Shown here piece by piece: positions 7,579-16,556 of a DNA stretch of 64,000 bases. Source of the stretch: Amycolatopsis roodepoortensis (lineage in GTDB: Bacteria; Actinomycetota; Actinomycetes; Mycobacteriales; Pseudonocardiaceae); contig NZ_JADBEJ010000005.1 of assembly GCF_014873915.1 (NCBI RefSeq), positions 1,922,001 to 1,986,000 on the forward strand, given 5' to 3'. Numbering within the stretch: position 1 is the first letter of the stretch; every line of letters begins with the position of its first letter. The translations under genes and the position numbers were made by a program. A model generated the notes under the pieces. It was given only the letters and a program-made list of their open reading frames with translations, was not told the origin of the DNA and did no database searches.

Positions 7579-8658
7579 GTGACGTCGAGAATCCAGTCTG
7601 CGACGCCCGGCGAACACCAGGGCGAGCAGGCAACCGGGCAAGCCCCGTACCCCACGGGCGCCGCCTCGGTCAGCGGCCGGCAGAACGGCCGTGAAGCCCC
7701 AGCGTCGCTGGACGAACTGCACGAGACCGCGCGGCGGATCGCCGCCAACGTGGAGCGGGTGCTCGTCGGCAAACCCGACGTCATCCGGATCGCGCTCGTG
7801 ACCCTGCTCGCCGAAGGCCACCTCCTGGTCGAAGACGTCCCCGGGGTCGGCAAGACCTCGCTGGCGAAGGCGCTGGCCCGCTCGATCGACTGCACCGTCA
7901 GCCGGATCCAGTTCACCCCCGACCTGTTGCCCAGCGACGTCACCGGGGTGTCCATCTACAACCGGCAGAGCGGCGAGTTCGAGTTCCGTCCCGGCCCGGT
8001 GTTCGCGAACATCGTCGTCGGCGACGAGATCAACCGCGCCTCGCCGAAGACACAGTCGGCCCTGCTCGAATGCATGGAAGAGCACCAGGTCACCGTCGAC
8101 ACCTCGACATACCACCTCGAAGAGCCGTTCATGGTGATCGCCACCCAGAACCCCATCGAGATGGAGGGCACCTACGCGCTGCCCGAGGCCCAGCGGGACC
8201 GGTTCACCGCGCGGGTGTCCATCGGCTACCCCGACCAGCAGGCCGAGCTGGCCATGGTCGACGAGCACGCCGGGCACAACCCGCTGGCCGACCTCGAGCC
8301 CGTCTCCGACCGCCAGTCGGTGCAGCGGCTGATCGAGACGGTGCGGTCGGTGCACATGTCGCCGGAGATCCGCCGGTACGCCGTCGACCTGGTGGCCGCG
8401 ACCCGTCAGGTGCCGGAGATCCGTCTCGGCGCCTCGCCGCGGGCGACCCTGCAGCTGGTCCGCGCGGCCCGCGCGCAGGCCGCGCTTTCGGGCCGCGAGT
8501 TCGTCGTCCCGGACGACCTGCACACGGTCGCGGTGCCGGTGCTGGCGCACCGCATGGTGCTCACCACGGAGGCGCACGCCGCCCGCCGATCGGCCACCGA
8601 CGTGGTCCGCGCGATCCTGCACCGCGTCCCCGTTCCGCAGGGCTCGAACCACCGCTGA
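7579..8658 (+). CDS. MoxR-family AAA+ ATPase
   Basis: 359 aa. Walker A is EDVPGVGKTSLAKALA and Walker B is VVGDEINRA, with sensor 1 ATQNPIEMEGTYALPEAQRD. The first 50 residues are a disordered extension. MoxR ATPases act as chaperones for metal- or cofactor-dependent protein maturation and usually sit with DUF58 and VWA or transglutaminase genes, as here. The GTG start has an AGGAGG site five bases upstream. A TTGACA at 7481-7486 may be the -35 element, but no good -10 follows. Confidence 0.9.
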   Translation: MTSRIQSATPGEHQGEQATGQAPYPTGAASVSGRQNGREAPASLDELHETARRIAANVERVLVGKPDVIRIALVTLLAEGHLLVEDVPGVGKTSLAKALARSIDCTVSRIQFTPDLLPSDVTGVSIYNRQSGEFEFRPGPVFANIVVGDEINRASPKTQSALLECMEEHQVTVDTSTYHLEEPFMVIATQNPIEMEGTYALPEAQRDRFTARVSIGYPDQQAELAMVDEHAGHNPLADLEPVSDRQSVQRLIETVRSVHMSPEIRRYAVDLVAATRQVPEIRLGASPRATLQLVRAARAQAALSGREFVVPDDLHTVAVPVLAHRMVLTTEAHAARRSATDVVRAILHRVPVPQGSNHR

Positions 8659-8674
8659 GTAAGGAAAAGGGCGC

Positions 8675-9949
8675 ATGCTGCGTGCTCTGTCCGGCCTGAC
8701 CACACGCGGCCGCTGCCTCCTCGCCGCCGGCGTGGCCGCGGCGGTGTGCTCGTTCGTGCTCAACGAACGGGATCTGCTGCGCGTCGCGGTGTTCGTCATC
8801 GCCCTGCCGCTGCTGGTCGCCTTCTTCATCTCGGCGACCCGGCTGCGGCTGGGCGCGGCCCGCTCGCTGCGCCCGGAGCGGGTCGCGGTCGGTTCGCCGG
8901 GCGAGGTCCAGCTCGAACTCTGGCGTGACGGCAGGCTCCCGGCGGGCGAGGTGCTGCTCGAAGACGGCGTGCCCTACGCGCTGGGTTCGCGGCCGAGGTT
9001 CGTCGTCGAACGCCTCCCCCACGACCGCCGGGTCGCGCTGCGCTACCCCCTGCAGCCGGTGCTGCGCGGGGTCCAGCAGGTCGGCCCGCTGCGGGCGACG
9101 ATCACCGACCCGTTCGGGCTGTGCGAGTTCGAACGTGAGCTGATCGGGCATTCCCGCCTGGTCGTCGTGCCGAAGGTGGTCGGCCTGTGGGGGCTGCCCA
9201 GCGGCGCCGGGATCGGTGCCGGCGACGACGGCAGCATCCGCCTGCACGCCGGACAGGGCGAATCGGACGTGATCGTCCGGCAGTACCGGCAGGGTGACGA
9301 CCTGCGGAAGGTCCACTGGCGCTCGACCGCCCGCCGCGACGAGATCATGGTCCGCGTCGAGGAACGGCCGTGGCGCGGCGGCACCACGGTGCTGCTGGAC
9401 CACCGCGCGGCGGCGCACCACGGCACCGGCCCCGCGGCGAGCCTCGAATGGGCCGTCTCGTTCGCCGCTTCGGTGTCCCTGCACCTGCGCCGTTCCGGTC
9501 ACCGCGTCCGGCTGATCACCGAGCACGGCCAGACCCTGGCCGACACCCCCGGCGAGGGTGGCGAGCACTACGACAACGTCGTGCTCGACGTCCTCGCCGC
9601 GCTCCAGCCCGCGCACCAGCGCGACATCACCCTCGGCCACGACCCGGCCGAGGGGCAGGAACTCATCGCGGTGCTCGGCACCGTCAGCAACGAATCCGTG
9701 CACGAGCTGTCCCGGTACCGCCCGCGCGGGATCCGGAGCCTCGCCGTGCTGCTCGACACCCCCGGCTGGTCGTCCGGCGTCAACCGGCCCGAGAACCGGG
9801 CCGCCGCCACCGAGGAATCGGTGGCGCTGCTGCGAGCCGCGGGCTGGGGCGTCGTCGTCGCCGGTCCCGGATCGCCCATGCCGCAGGTCTGGGCCGAGCT
9901 CTGCCAGACGGCCACCCGCCGGGGCACGCTGATCGGAGGCGGCCTGTGA
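8675..9949 (+). CDS. DUF58 domain protein
   Basis: 424 aa. Two N-terminal membrane helices (about residues 14-30 and 34-52) are followed by a soluble VWA-like DUF58 domain. Its hallmark GDDLRKVHWRSTARRDEIMV lies near residues 208-227. DUF58 proteins are the constant partner of MoxR ATPases. The gene starts 16 bp after moxR and overlaps the next gene by four bases (GTGA), so all three form one operon. Confidence 0.87.
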   Translation: MLRALSGLTTRGRCLLAAGVAAAVCSFVLNERDLLRVAVFVIALPLLVAFFISATRLRLGAARSLRPERVAVGSPGEVQLELWRDGRLPAGEVLLEDGVPYALGSRPRFVVERLPHDRRVALRYPLQPVLRGVQQVGPLRATITDPFGLCEFERELIGHSRLVVVPKVVGLWGLPSGAGIGAGDDGSIRLHAGQGESDVIVRQYRQGDDLRKVHWRSTARRDEIMVRVEERPWRGGTTVLLDHRAAAHHGTGPAASLEWAVSFAASVSLHLRRSGHRVRLITEHGQTLADTPGEGGEHYDNVVLDVLAALQPAHQRDITLGHDPAEGQELIAVLGTVSNESVHELSRYRPRGIRSLAVLLDTPGWSSGVNRPENRAAATEESVALLRAAGWGVVVAGPGSPMPQVWAELCQTATRRGTLIGGGL

Positions 9950-12453
9950 CCGCGACCGCGCCACCCCGGCCGCACACCCCCCAACCGCGACCGGCCGCCC
10001 CGCCCCCGGTCTGGACGAGCAGTGTGCTCGCGCCGGTCGCCGCCGGGCTCGCCACGCTGTTCGCCTCGACCTCGCTCACCGGCGTCGTCTCCGGCTGGGC
10101 GTGGTTCGGCTACCTGCTGGTCGCCGTCGTGCTGATCGCCTCGACCGGGCTCGCCCTGCGTTCGCTGCGCGCGCCGACCATCGTCGTCGGCTTGGCGCAG
10201 CTGCTGGTGCTGCTGTTGCTGATCACCGGGGCGTTCACCACCAGCGGCGTCCTGCGGATCTTCCCCGGCCCGGACGCGTTCGGGGAACTGGGCGGCGTCC
10301 TCGCCGCGGCGGCCGAGCAGATCCGCGTCGGTCTGCCGCCGGTCGAGGGCACCCCGCCGATCCTCTGCCTGATCACCATCGCGATCGGCCTGGTCGCGGT
10401 CCTGGTGGACACGCTGGCCGTGGCCGCCGCCGCGCCCGCCGCGACCGGCCTGGTCCTGCTGTGCGTGTACGCCGTTCCGGCCGCGCTGGCCGAGGACATG
10501 CTGCCGTGGTGGACGTTCCTGCTCGGCGCGGCCGCGTTCGCCGCCCTGCTCGCCGTCGACGGCAACCACCGGCATCGCCGCTGGCGCAACCGGGACGCGC
10601 CCGGACTGGGCAACTCGGCGAGCACGTTGTCGGCCCCCGTCGGCGTGGTCGCCGCCGCGATCGCGATGGGGCTGGTGATCGGCACGGCCGTGACCGGGGT
10701 CGGCACGGTCGGCAGCCTGCCCGGCGGGACCGGCTCGGGCCGCGGTGGCGCGGGCGGATTCGGCGTCGAGCCGTTCACTCAGCTGCGCGGCCTGCTCGAC
10801 CAGGGCGAGAACGTGGAGCTGTTCAAGGTCTACGGGATGGGCGCGGACAAGCGGCTGTTGCGCGCCTTCACCCTCGACACGTACACGCCGAACAAGGGCT
10901 GGGGGCTCGCGCAGAACGGCCGCGCCCAGCAGGGTGTGCAGGCCAATAAGGGGCTCCCGCCCGCTCCGGGCGACGACGGCTCCGGTCCCGCGCGGGAGAT
11001 CCGGATCGAGCCGACGAACTGGGTCGACAACTGGCTCCCCGTCTACGGCGCGCCGAGGGCGATCACCGGACTGGCCGACAACTGGCTGTACGACCCGGTC
11101 GGCGGCGCCGTGTTCACCACGACCAAGCAGAACGCGCCCGCCTACACCGAGACCGCGTCCATCGAGAACCCGTCGAAGGATCAGCTCCGGCTCGACGACG
11201 CCCGGCTGGCCGAGGTGCCACCGCAGTTCACCCAGGTCGACCGGGTCGATCCCCGCGTGGTCGCGAAGGCCAAGCAGCTGACGGAAAACGAGACCAACAA
11301 CTTCGACAAGGCGCAGGCGCTCTGGTCGTTCTTCACCGCGCAGAACGGTTTCGTCTACGACACCAAGACCGCGGACGCCACCGACTCCGACGCGCTGGCC
11401 GACTTCATCCTCAACGGCAAACGCGGGTTCTGCGAGCAGTACGCGTCCGCGATGGCCGTGATGCTGCGGGCGGTCGGCATCCCGTCGCGGGTCGCCATCG
11501 GGTTCACCTCCGGCACCTCGAAGGGCGACTACCTGTCGATCACCTCCGAGGACGCGCACGCGTGGGTCGAGGTCTACTTCCAGACGAAGGGCTGGGTCAG
11601 CTTCGACCCGACCCCGCTGCTCGACGGACGCGCGGTCGTCCCGCCGTACCTGCAGAACGACGCCGGCAGCTCCACGACGAACGACACCCAGGAAGTGCCG
11701 AGCGCGCCCGCGTCGAGCGCGCCCGCCACCGGCACGCCCCGTGACCCCGGCGCCGACCTCGGCGCGGACGGCGGCACGGGCCAGCCGGAGGAAGAGCCGA
11801 TGTGGCCCGCGATCCTCGCCGGGATCCTCGGTGGGCTGGCGGCCGCGCTGACCGTGGTCGCGATCGCGCGGTCGCGGTTGAGGTACCGGGCGCTGATGCG
11901 GCCGTCCTCTTCCCCGGACTCGCCCGCGCCGGAACACGGGTTCCTGGACAACCAGAACGTGACGAACTGGCTGCCGCTGATCGCGATCGGGCTGTGGGTC
12001 GCGGCGTTCGCGTTCCTGGCGGCGTGGGTGTCGTGGTGGTTCGCGCTGGTGCTGGTCGTCGTCCTCGGCGGGCTCGGCACGCCGACGGCGATCCGGGAGA
12101 TCAAGCGACGGCTGCGGCTGCAGAAGATCGCGTCCCGCTCCCCCGCCGCGGCCGACGCGGCGTGGCGCGAGCTGATGGACGAATGCGCGGACCGCGGCCT
12201 GCCGCTCTCCGACGGCGACACGGTGCGTGTGGCGGGCCGGAAGGTCGTCGAGAAGCACCGTCTGGACGAAGAGGGCCGCACCGGTCTGCGGACGGTCATC
12301 GGTGTCGTGGAGCGGTCCTGGTACTCGGACCAGCCCGCGGACGACCAGACGCTGGGCCCGGCCTTCGACGAGGTTCGCAAGAGCCTGAAGCGCAACGCGC
12401 CGATGTCGTGGAAGGGCCGCCTGTTCCCGCGCTCGCTGCGGCGAGGCAAGTAG
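9946..12453 (+). CDS. TgpA-like membrane transglutaminase
   Basis: 835 aa from GTG 9946; the frame is open further upstream but that part lies inside the DUF58 gene. Five or six N-terminal membrane helices lie within residues 20-250. An external transglutaminase-like domain follows with Cys in RGFCEQYASAM, His in DAHAWVEV and Asp in SFDPTP, which is a complete catalytic triad. A Pro/Ala linker, two further membrane helices and a DUF4129-like cytoplasmic tail complete it. Family function is probably envelope-linked proteolysis or cross-linking. It is the last gene of the MoxR operon and is followed by two strong hairpins. Confidence 0.87.
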   Translation: MTATAPPRPHTPQPRPAAPPPVWTSSVLAPVAAGLATLFASTSLTGVVSGWAWFGYLLVAVVLIASTGLALRSLRAPTIVVGLAQLLVLLLLITGAFTTSGVLRIFPGPDAFGELGGVLAAAAEQIRVGLPPVEGTPPILCLITIAIGLVAVLVDTLAVAAAAPAATGLVLLCVYAVPAALAEDMLPWWTFLLGAAAFAALLAVDGNHRHRRWRNRDAPGLGNSASTLSAPVGVVAAAIAMGLVIGTAVTGVGTVGSLPGGTGSGRGGAGGFGVEPFTQLRGLLDQGENVELFKVYGMGADKRLLRAFTLDTYTPNKGWGLAQNGRAQQGVQANKGLPPAPGDDGSGPAREIRIEPTNWVDNWLPVYGAPRAITGLADNWLYDPVGGAVFTTTKQNAPAYTETASIENPSKDQLRLDDARLAEVPPQFTQVDRVDPRVVAKAKQLTENETNNFDKAQALWSFFTAQNGFVYDTKTADATDSDALADFILNGKRGFCEQYASAMAVMLRAVGIPSRVAIGFTSGTSKGDYLSITSEDAHAWVEVYFQTKGWVSFDPTPLLDGRAVVPPYLQNDAGSSTTNDTQEVPSAPASSAPATGTPRDPGADLGADGGTGQPEEEPMWPAILAGILGGLAAALTVVAIARSRLRYRALMRPSSSPDSPAPEHGFLDNQNVTNWLPLIAIGLWVAAFAFLAAWVSWWFALVLVVVLGGLGTPTAIREIKRRLRLQKIASRSPAAADAAWRELMDECADRGLPLSDGDTVRVAGRKVVEKHRLDEEGRTGLRTVIGVVERSWYSDQPADDQTLGPAFDEVRKSLKRNAPMSWKGRLFPRSLRRGK

Positions 12454-12484
12454 GCGTCGCGGCGGGCGTTCGGTCCCGCCGCCC

Positions 12485-12543
12485 AAGTACGTGAAGGCCC
12501 CCTTCACTGCGCTAGACGCAGTGAAGGGGGCCTTCACGTACTT
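12485..12543. terminator. Long hairpin with 27-bp arms, GTGAAGGCCCCCTTC type
   Basis: Arms 12485-12511 and 12517-12543 are perfectly complementary around a 5-nt centre. The outer half, GTGAAGGCCCCCTTC, recurs in the hairpin at 44291-44347, which also has 27-bp arms. It sits between the convergent tgpA-like and DUF3040 genes. A terminator role is inferred, since no U-tract is present. Confidence 0.75.
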
Positions 12544-12569
12544 GCTGCGGGTTCCCGCCACTCACGACA

Positions 12570-12614
12570 ACGCGAACATGCCGGCAGGGCGTCGCCCTGC
12601 CGGCATGTTCGCGT
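12570..12614. terminator. Second convergent hairpin, 21-bp arms
   Basis: Arms 12570-12590 and 12594-12614 pair perfectly (ACGCGAACATGCCGGCAGGGC and its complement) around GTC. Being symmetric, it could serve both the tgpA-like gene and the DUF3040 gene, whose stop lies 10 bp away. Confidence 0.8.
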
Positions 12615-12623
12615 GTGTGGGAG

Positions 12624-13037
12624 CTATTGCTCCTCGAAGCGCTGGCGGAAGCGCTCTTCCATGCGCTGGGTGAACGAGCTCCGGCGCGGGGACGGCTTGC
12701 CGCCACCTCCGCCGGCCCCCGGGCCACCGCTGTCCTTACCGCCTTCCGTTTCGGCTCCTTGCCGAATCGATGTGACGGCCATCATGACTCCGAAGAACAT
12801 CACGAGGAACCCGAGCACGCTGATCACGGGGATCTCGGCGACCCGGATGTTGACCACCACGCCGAGCACCAACAGTGCGACGCCCACTACGAACAGGGCG
12901 ATGCCCTGCAAACGCCGTCGGCGGGCGGGGCGGCGCAACCGGGTGCCTCGCACCGTGGATGCGAACTTGGGGTCCTCGGCATAGAGCTCGCGCTCGATCT
13001 GATCGAGCAGCCGCTGCTCATGCTCGGAGAGTGGCAT
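12624..13037 (-). CDS. DUF3040 membrane protein
   Basis: 137 aa. The N-terminal motif MPLSEHEQRLLDQIERELYA and FAST (DPKFAST) is diagnostic for DUF3040. Two membrane helices follow near residues 43-63 and 68-92, and the tail is Gly/Glu-rich. Function is unknown. In Amycolatopsis relatives this gene is often close to dinB, as here. A good AGGAGGAAAG site precedes the ATG. Confidence 0.9.
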   Translation of the reverse strand: MPLSEHEQRLLDQIERELYAEDPKFASTVRGTRLRRPARRRRLQGIALFVVGVALLVLGVVVNIRVAEIPVISVLGFLVMFFGVMMAVTSIRQGAETEGGKDSGGPGAGGGGGKPSPRRSSFTQRMEERFRQRFEEQ

Positions 13038-13234
13038 CTTTCCTCCTCCGGCACAGCTGTCGCGGGCGCCGGGCCGCGCAACGTCATGGACCCAACAGAC
13101 AACCCCAGGCGGGGTGTCTCTGTCCAGGATACGAGCCCCGCGCTCGTCCGACTACCCGATCCCGTATCCAGTAGGGATCGAATTGCCCGAAACCACCCGG
13201 CTCGGCTCTCTCGAAGACGGCCGAGCGGGCTAAG

Positions 13235-14482
13235 TCACTGGTCACGAGGGGTCAGCAGTGACGCGGGCCGCACCGCCGCGGCCCCGAACTTCGACCTCGC
13301 GACGTCGGCGGCGACTTCCGCATCCCGCCAACGGGGTTCGGGTGACTCAAAAAGCAGCTGCTCTCCATCACTCTCCGTGTCCAATCCCTCGACCCTTACC
13401 CCGATCAGGCGGACTGCGCCCGTCGGCGCGTGCTCGGTCAGGAGTTCGACGGCGGTGCGGTGGATGTCGCGGGCCACGTCCACTCCCACGGCGGTCGTCC
13501 TGGCGCGGGTGATCGTCTTGAAATCCGCGAACCGGACCTTGATCGACACCGTCCGCCCGCGCAGCCCCCGGCGGCGCAGGGTGGCGGCGACGCGTTCCGA
13601 CAGCCGGAGCAGTTCCAGCCCCAGCGCCGCGCGGTCGTGGAGATCCACATCGAAGGTCACTTCGGCGCCGATCGACTTGTCCGGCGACTCCGGGACGACC
13701 TTGCGATCGTCGTGCCCGTTCGCGAGCGCGTACAGATGCTCCCCCAGCGCCCGCCCGAGCGACCGCCTCAGCCTGGACAGCGGAGCGGTGGCGACGTCGG
13801 CGACGGTGTCGAGACCCTGCTGCCGCAGCTGCTCCTCGGTGCGCTTGCCGACGCCCCACAGTGCCGACACGGGCAACGGGTGCAGGAACGCGAGCGTCTC
13901 GGCCGCCGGGACGACGACCATGCCGTCCGGTTTCGCCATCCCGGACGCCAGCTTGGCGACGAACTTGACCTTCGCGACGCCGACCGAGCAGCTGATCCCG
14001 AAGTCGGCGGCGACCCGCTCCCGGATCCAGGCGCCGAGCCGCGCGGGCGAGGAGTCCAGCCGTTTGAGCGCCCCGCTGACGTCCAGGAACGCCTCGTCCA
14101 GGCTCAGCGGCTCGACCAGCGGCGTCAGCTCGCGGAAGATCCCCATGACGCCCTTGGAGACCTCGCCGTAGAGCCCCGGCGTCGGCGTGATGCAGATCAG
14201 CTGGGGGCAGAGGCGTTTGGCCGTCGAGAACGGCATGGCCGACCGGACGCCGAACTCGCGTGCCGCGTAGCTCGCCGCCGCGACGACGGACCTCGGCCCG
14301 CCGCCGGAGACGACCACCGGTTTGCCCTCCAGCTCGGGGCGCGTGCGCAGCTCGCAGGACACGAAGAAGGCGTCCATGTCGACGTGCAGCAGGCCGCAGC
14401 CGGTGTCATCGGGCCAGGTGGTGGCGCCGGTCGTCACGCGGTAGCGGGCCATCCCGCCGGGCAGTTCAGCGTTTCTCCCCAC
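13235..14482 (-). CDS. dinB: DNA polymerase IV (DinB), Y-family
   Basis: 415 aa from GTG 14482; ATG 14452 (MARYRV) is an equally credible start. Catalytic carboxylates appear in HVDMDAFFVSCE and SLDEAFLDVSG. The ASYAAREFGVRSAMP fingers motif and the SCSVGVAKVKFVAKLASGMA palm motif are intact. The little-finger domain is full length. The enzyme performs translesion synthesis. No LexA box was found upstream; instead the 370-bp gap contains palindromic repeats. The C-terminus shows no obvious beta-clamp motif. Confidence 0.93.
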   Translation of the reverse strand: MGRNAELPGGMARYRVTTGATTWPDDTGCGLLHVDMDAFFVSCELRTRPELEGKPVVVSGGGPRSVVAAASYAAREFGVRSAMPFSTAKRLCPQLICITPTPGLYGEVSKGVMGIFRELTPLVEPLSLDEAFLDVSGALKRLDSSPARLGAWIRERVAADFGISCSVGVAKVKFVAKLASGMAKPDGMVVVPAAETLAFLHPLPVSALWGVGKRTEEQLRQQGLDTVADVATAPLSRLRRSLGRALGEHLYALANGHDDRKVVPESPDKSIGAEVTFDVDLHDRAALGLELLRLSERVAATLRRRGLRGRTVSIKVRFADFKTITRARTTAVGVDVARDIHRTAVELLTEHAPTGAVRLIGVRVEGLDTESDGEQLLFESPEPRWRDAEVAADVARSKFGAAAVRPASLLTPRDQ

Positions 14483-14497
14483 CCCCGGACGTTAACC

Positions 14498-14860
14498 CGG
14501 ACCACCGACAGTCTCGTGAGTGGTCAGGGACGTGGGGGCCGAGGGTGTCTTGTGTACCTACCGCGGGTGCACGGGTGGCGTTTCGGAGCGCACCTGTACT
14601 GGTGAGGTCCTGGTGGGTGCCGGGCTTGGCAGGGGGTTGCGAAAGCCACTTTCGCAACGTTGAGGGTTGCGAAAGTGGCTTTCCCAACGTCGGCCATGTC
14701 CGGCACGACCCGCTCTGGCGAGCATGTCGCGAAAGCCACTTTCGAGACGTCTGATGTCCCGAAAGTGGCTTTCGCGACACCCCTCCCCCAGGCCTTCACC
14801 GACCGGACCGGGGATCACCAGCGCTCGGACCACCGACGGTCCCGTGAGTGGTCAGGGACG
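14498..14860. repeat. Block of paired palindromes between two 35-bp direct repeats
   Basis: A 35-bp sequence with CACCGAC and GTGAGTGGTCAGGGACG occurs at 14498-14532 and 14826-14860 in the same direction. Between them are two pairs of 23-bp palindromes with cores CGAAAGCCACTTTCG or its complement. Their starts are at 14636 and 14666, and at 14726 and 14756. Starts within a pair are 30 bp apart and the pairs are 90 bp apart. The second direct repeat overlaps the methyltransferase stop. No gene is supported in 14483-14851. Confidence 0.8.
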
Positions 14861-15583
14861 GTGGGCCAGGACGTGCAGCCTGCTGGCGACGTCCCGCAGC
14901 GGCGGGACCGAAGCCGCCGCCAGCTCGAACTCCGCCAGGTCCTCTTCCCGCACCCCACCGGGCACGAAGTCCGCCACGACACCGTCGCCCTGCAGCGAGG
15001 TCACCTCGAGCCCCACCTCGACCAGCTGGGTGCGGAGGCCCTCCGCGTCGAAGCGCCGCAGCACGGTCTCCCGGCCGCCACCCAGGACGCCGCTCTCGGC
15101 CGCGAGGAGTTCCCGCGCCTCCCCGAGGCGTCCGGCCAGCGCGCGCTGCAGGATCGCGGCGTGGCGGTTCGCGACCAGCACCGACACGGCGCCACCGGGG
15201 CGCACCGCGGCGGCCAGCGCGGTGAGCACGAGCGCCGGGTCGTCGACGACTTCGAGCAGCCCGTGCGCGAGCACGAGATCGGCCGAGCCCGCCTCGACGT
15301 GGGCGCCGAGCGCGTCGGAGTCGTCGGCGATCACCGTGATGCTGCCGGAGACGCCCTCTTCCTCGGCGCGGCGGCGCAGGGTCGCCAGCGCGTTGGGGTT
15401 CGGCTCGACCACGGTCACCAGGCAACCCGCCGAGGCCAGCGGCACCGCCCAGCCGCCGCTGCCGCCGCCGACGTCGACGACGTGCGGCTGTTGTGCGCCT
15501 CGCGCCCGTGCGGCCCGGAGTTCTGCTTCGAGAACCCGGCGAACCGCCCCCGATCCCCGCGTGGCCACGGTGTCCGTCTTCAT
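14852..15583 (-). CDS. Class I SAM-dependent methyltransferase
   Basis: 243 aa from ATG 15583. Motif I is VVDVGGGSGGWAVPLA, the acidic motif II is VVEPNPNALA, and motif IV is ADLVLAHGLLEVVDD. It resembles the CmoA/UbiE-like small-molecule or tRNA methyltransferases, but the substrate cannot be told from the sequence. It is divergent from the ParA-like gene across 109 bp. The longer open frame reaching 16039 runs through the ParA-like gene and is not coding. Confidence 0.85.
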   Translation of the reverse strand: MKTDTVATRGSGAVRRVLEAELRAARARGAQQPHVVDVGGGSGGWAVPLASAGCLVTVVEPNPNALATLRRRAEEEGVSGSITVIADDSDALGAHVEAGSADLVLAHGLLEVVDDPALVLTALAAAVRPGGAVSVLVANRHAAILQRALAGRLGEARELLAAESGVLGGGRETVLRRFDAEGLRTQLVEVGLEVTSLQGDGVVADFVPGGVREEDLAEFELAAASVPPLRDVASRLHVLAHRP

Positions 15584-15692
15584 AAACGCACAGGGTAATG
15601 CCCGCCTTCGCCGGCCCGCCGGGTGTAGTCCGATGCGGTGTTCGACACCTTGCCACGGAGCCACCCCGCCGACTGCCCGTAGGCTGTATCGA

Positions 15693-16550
15693 GTGCACAC
15701 GGTCGCTGTTCTCAGCCTGAAGGGTGGCGTCGGTAAAACGACGGTCGCCCTCGGTGTCGCGTCCGCCGCGCTGCGTAGGGGCGCCCGGACTCTCGTGGCC
15801 GACCTCGACCCGCAAGGCAACGCCACCACCTCGCTGGACCCGCCCTTCACCGATCGCACGCTGGCCGACGTCCTGGAGACGCCGGTGCGCTCGGTGCTCG
15901 AACGCGCGATCGCGCCCAGCGTGTGGAGCGACCAGATCGACGTCCTCGTCGGCGCCGAAGAGCTGGAGATGCTCAACGAGCCCGACGCCGACAGCCGCCG
16001 CCTGGAGAACCTCTCCCGCGCGCTCGACGAGCTGCACACGAATCCGCTGCGCGAGGAACCCTACGAACTGGTGATCCTCGACTGCCCGCCGTCGCTCGGC
16101 AGGCTGACCCGCTCCGCGCTGGTGGCCGCGGACAGCGCCCTGATCGTCACCGAGCCGACGATGTATGCCGTCTCCGGCGCGCGCCGCGCGCTCGACGCGA
16201 TCGAGAAGATCCGCGAAGAGCAGAACCCGGGGCTGCGGCCGATCGGCGTCGTGGTCAACAAGCTCCGCGTGCGCTCCTACGAGCACCAGTTCCGCGTGGC
16301 CGAGCTGCGGGAGAACTTTGGCCCGCTGGTGATGCCGACCGCCATCCCGGACAGGCTCGCCGTGCAGCAGGCACAGGGCGCGTGCAGCCCGATCCACGAG
16401 TGGCATTCCCCCGGGGCGCAGGAGATCGCGCTCACCTTCAACATGGTGCTCGCGAAGGTCCTGCGGTCGAGCCGGGCCGGGCGGCATCGCGTCCGCGGCG
16501 AAGAAGAGCCCGAGGCACCCGCCAAGCTGAGCGACACCGGCACGGGCTGA
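15693..16550 (+). CDS. ParA/Soj-like P-loop ATPase
   Basis: 285 aa. It has the deviant Walker A KGGVGKTTVALGVASAALRRG with signature lysine, the A' motif VADLDPQGNATTSL, and Walker B VILDCPPSLG. Such ATPases partition chromosomes, plasmids or protein clusters. No ParB partner lies next to it, so it is an orphan paralogue of the oriC ParA. The GTG at 15693 has no RBS, but TAGGCT (15680-15685) ends seven bases before it, which fits a leaderless transcript. It is followed 7 bp later by the Nei-type gene. Confidence 0.88.
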   Translation: MHTVAVLSLKGGVGKTTVALGVASAALRRGARTLVADLDPQGNATTSLDPPFTDRTLADVLETPVRSVLERAIAPSVWSDQIDVLVGAEELEMLNEPDADSRRLENLSRALDELHTNPLREEPYELVILDCPPSLGRLTRSALVAADSALIVTEPTMYAVSGARRALDAIEKIREEQNPGLRPIGVVVNKLRVRSYEHQFRVAELRENFGPLVMPTAIPDRLAVQQAQGACSPIHEWHSPGAQEIALTFNMVLAKVLRSSRAGRHRVRGEEEPEAPAKLSDTGTG

Positions 16551-16556
16551 CGTCCG

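Noticed and set aside
9568..12561. 997-codon minus-strand frame opposite the transglutaminase gene
   Set aside because: Antisense shadow; the plus strand encodes a complete membrane transglutaminase with catalytic triad.
14453..14500. LexA/SOS box before dinB
   Set aside because: No TCGAAC-N4-GTTCGA-like palindrome was found upstream; SOS control is not supported.
13430..14605. Plus-strand gene opposite dinB running into the repeat block
   Set aside because: Shadow frame of dinB. The non-overlapping end lies in palindromic repeats and lacks coding character.
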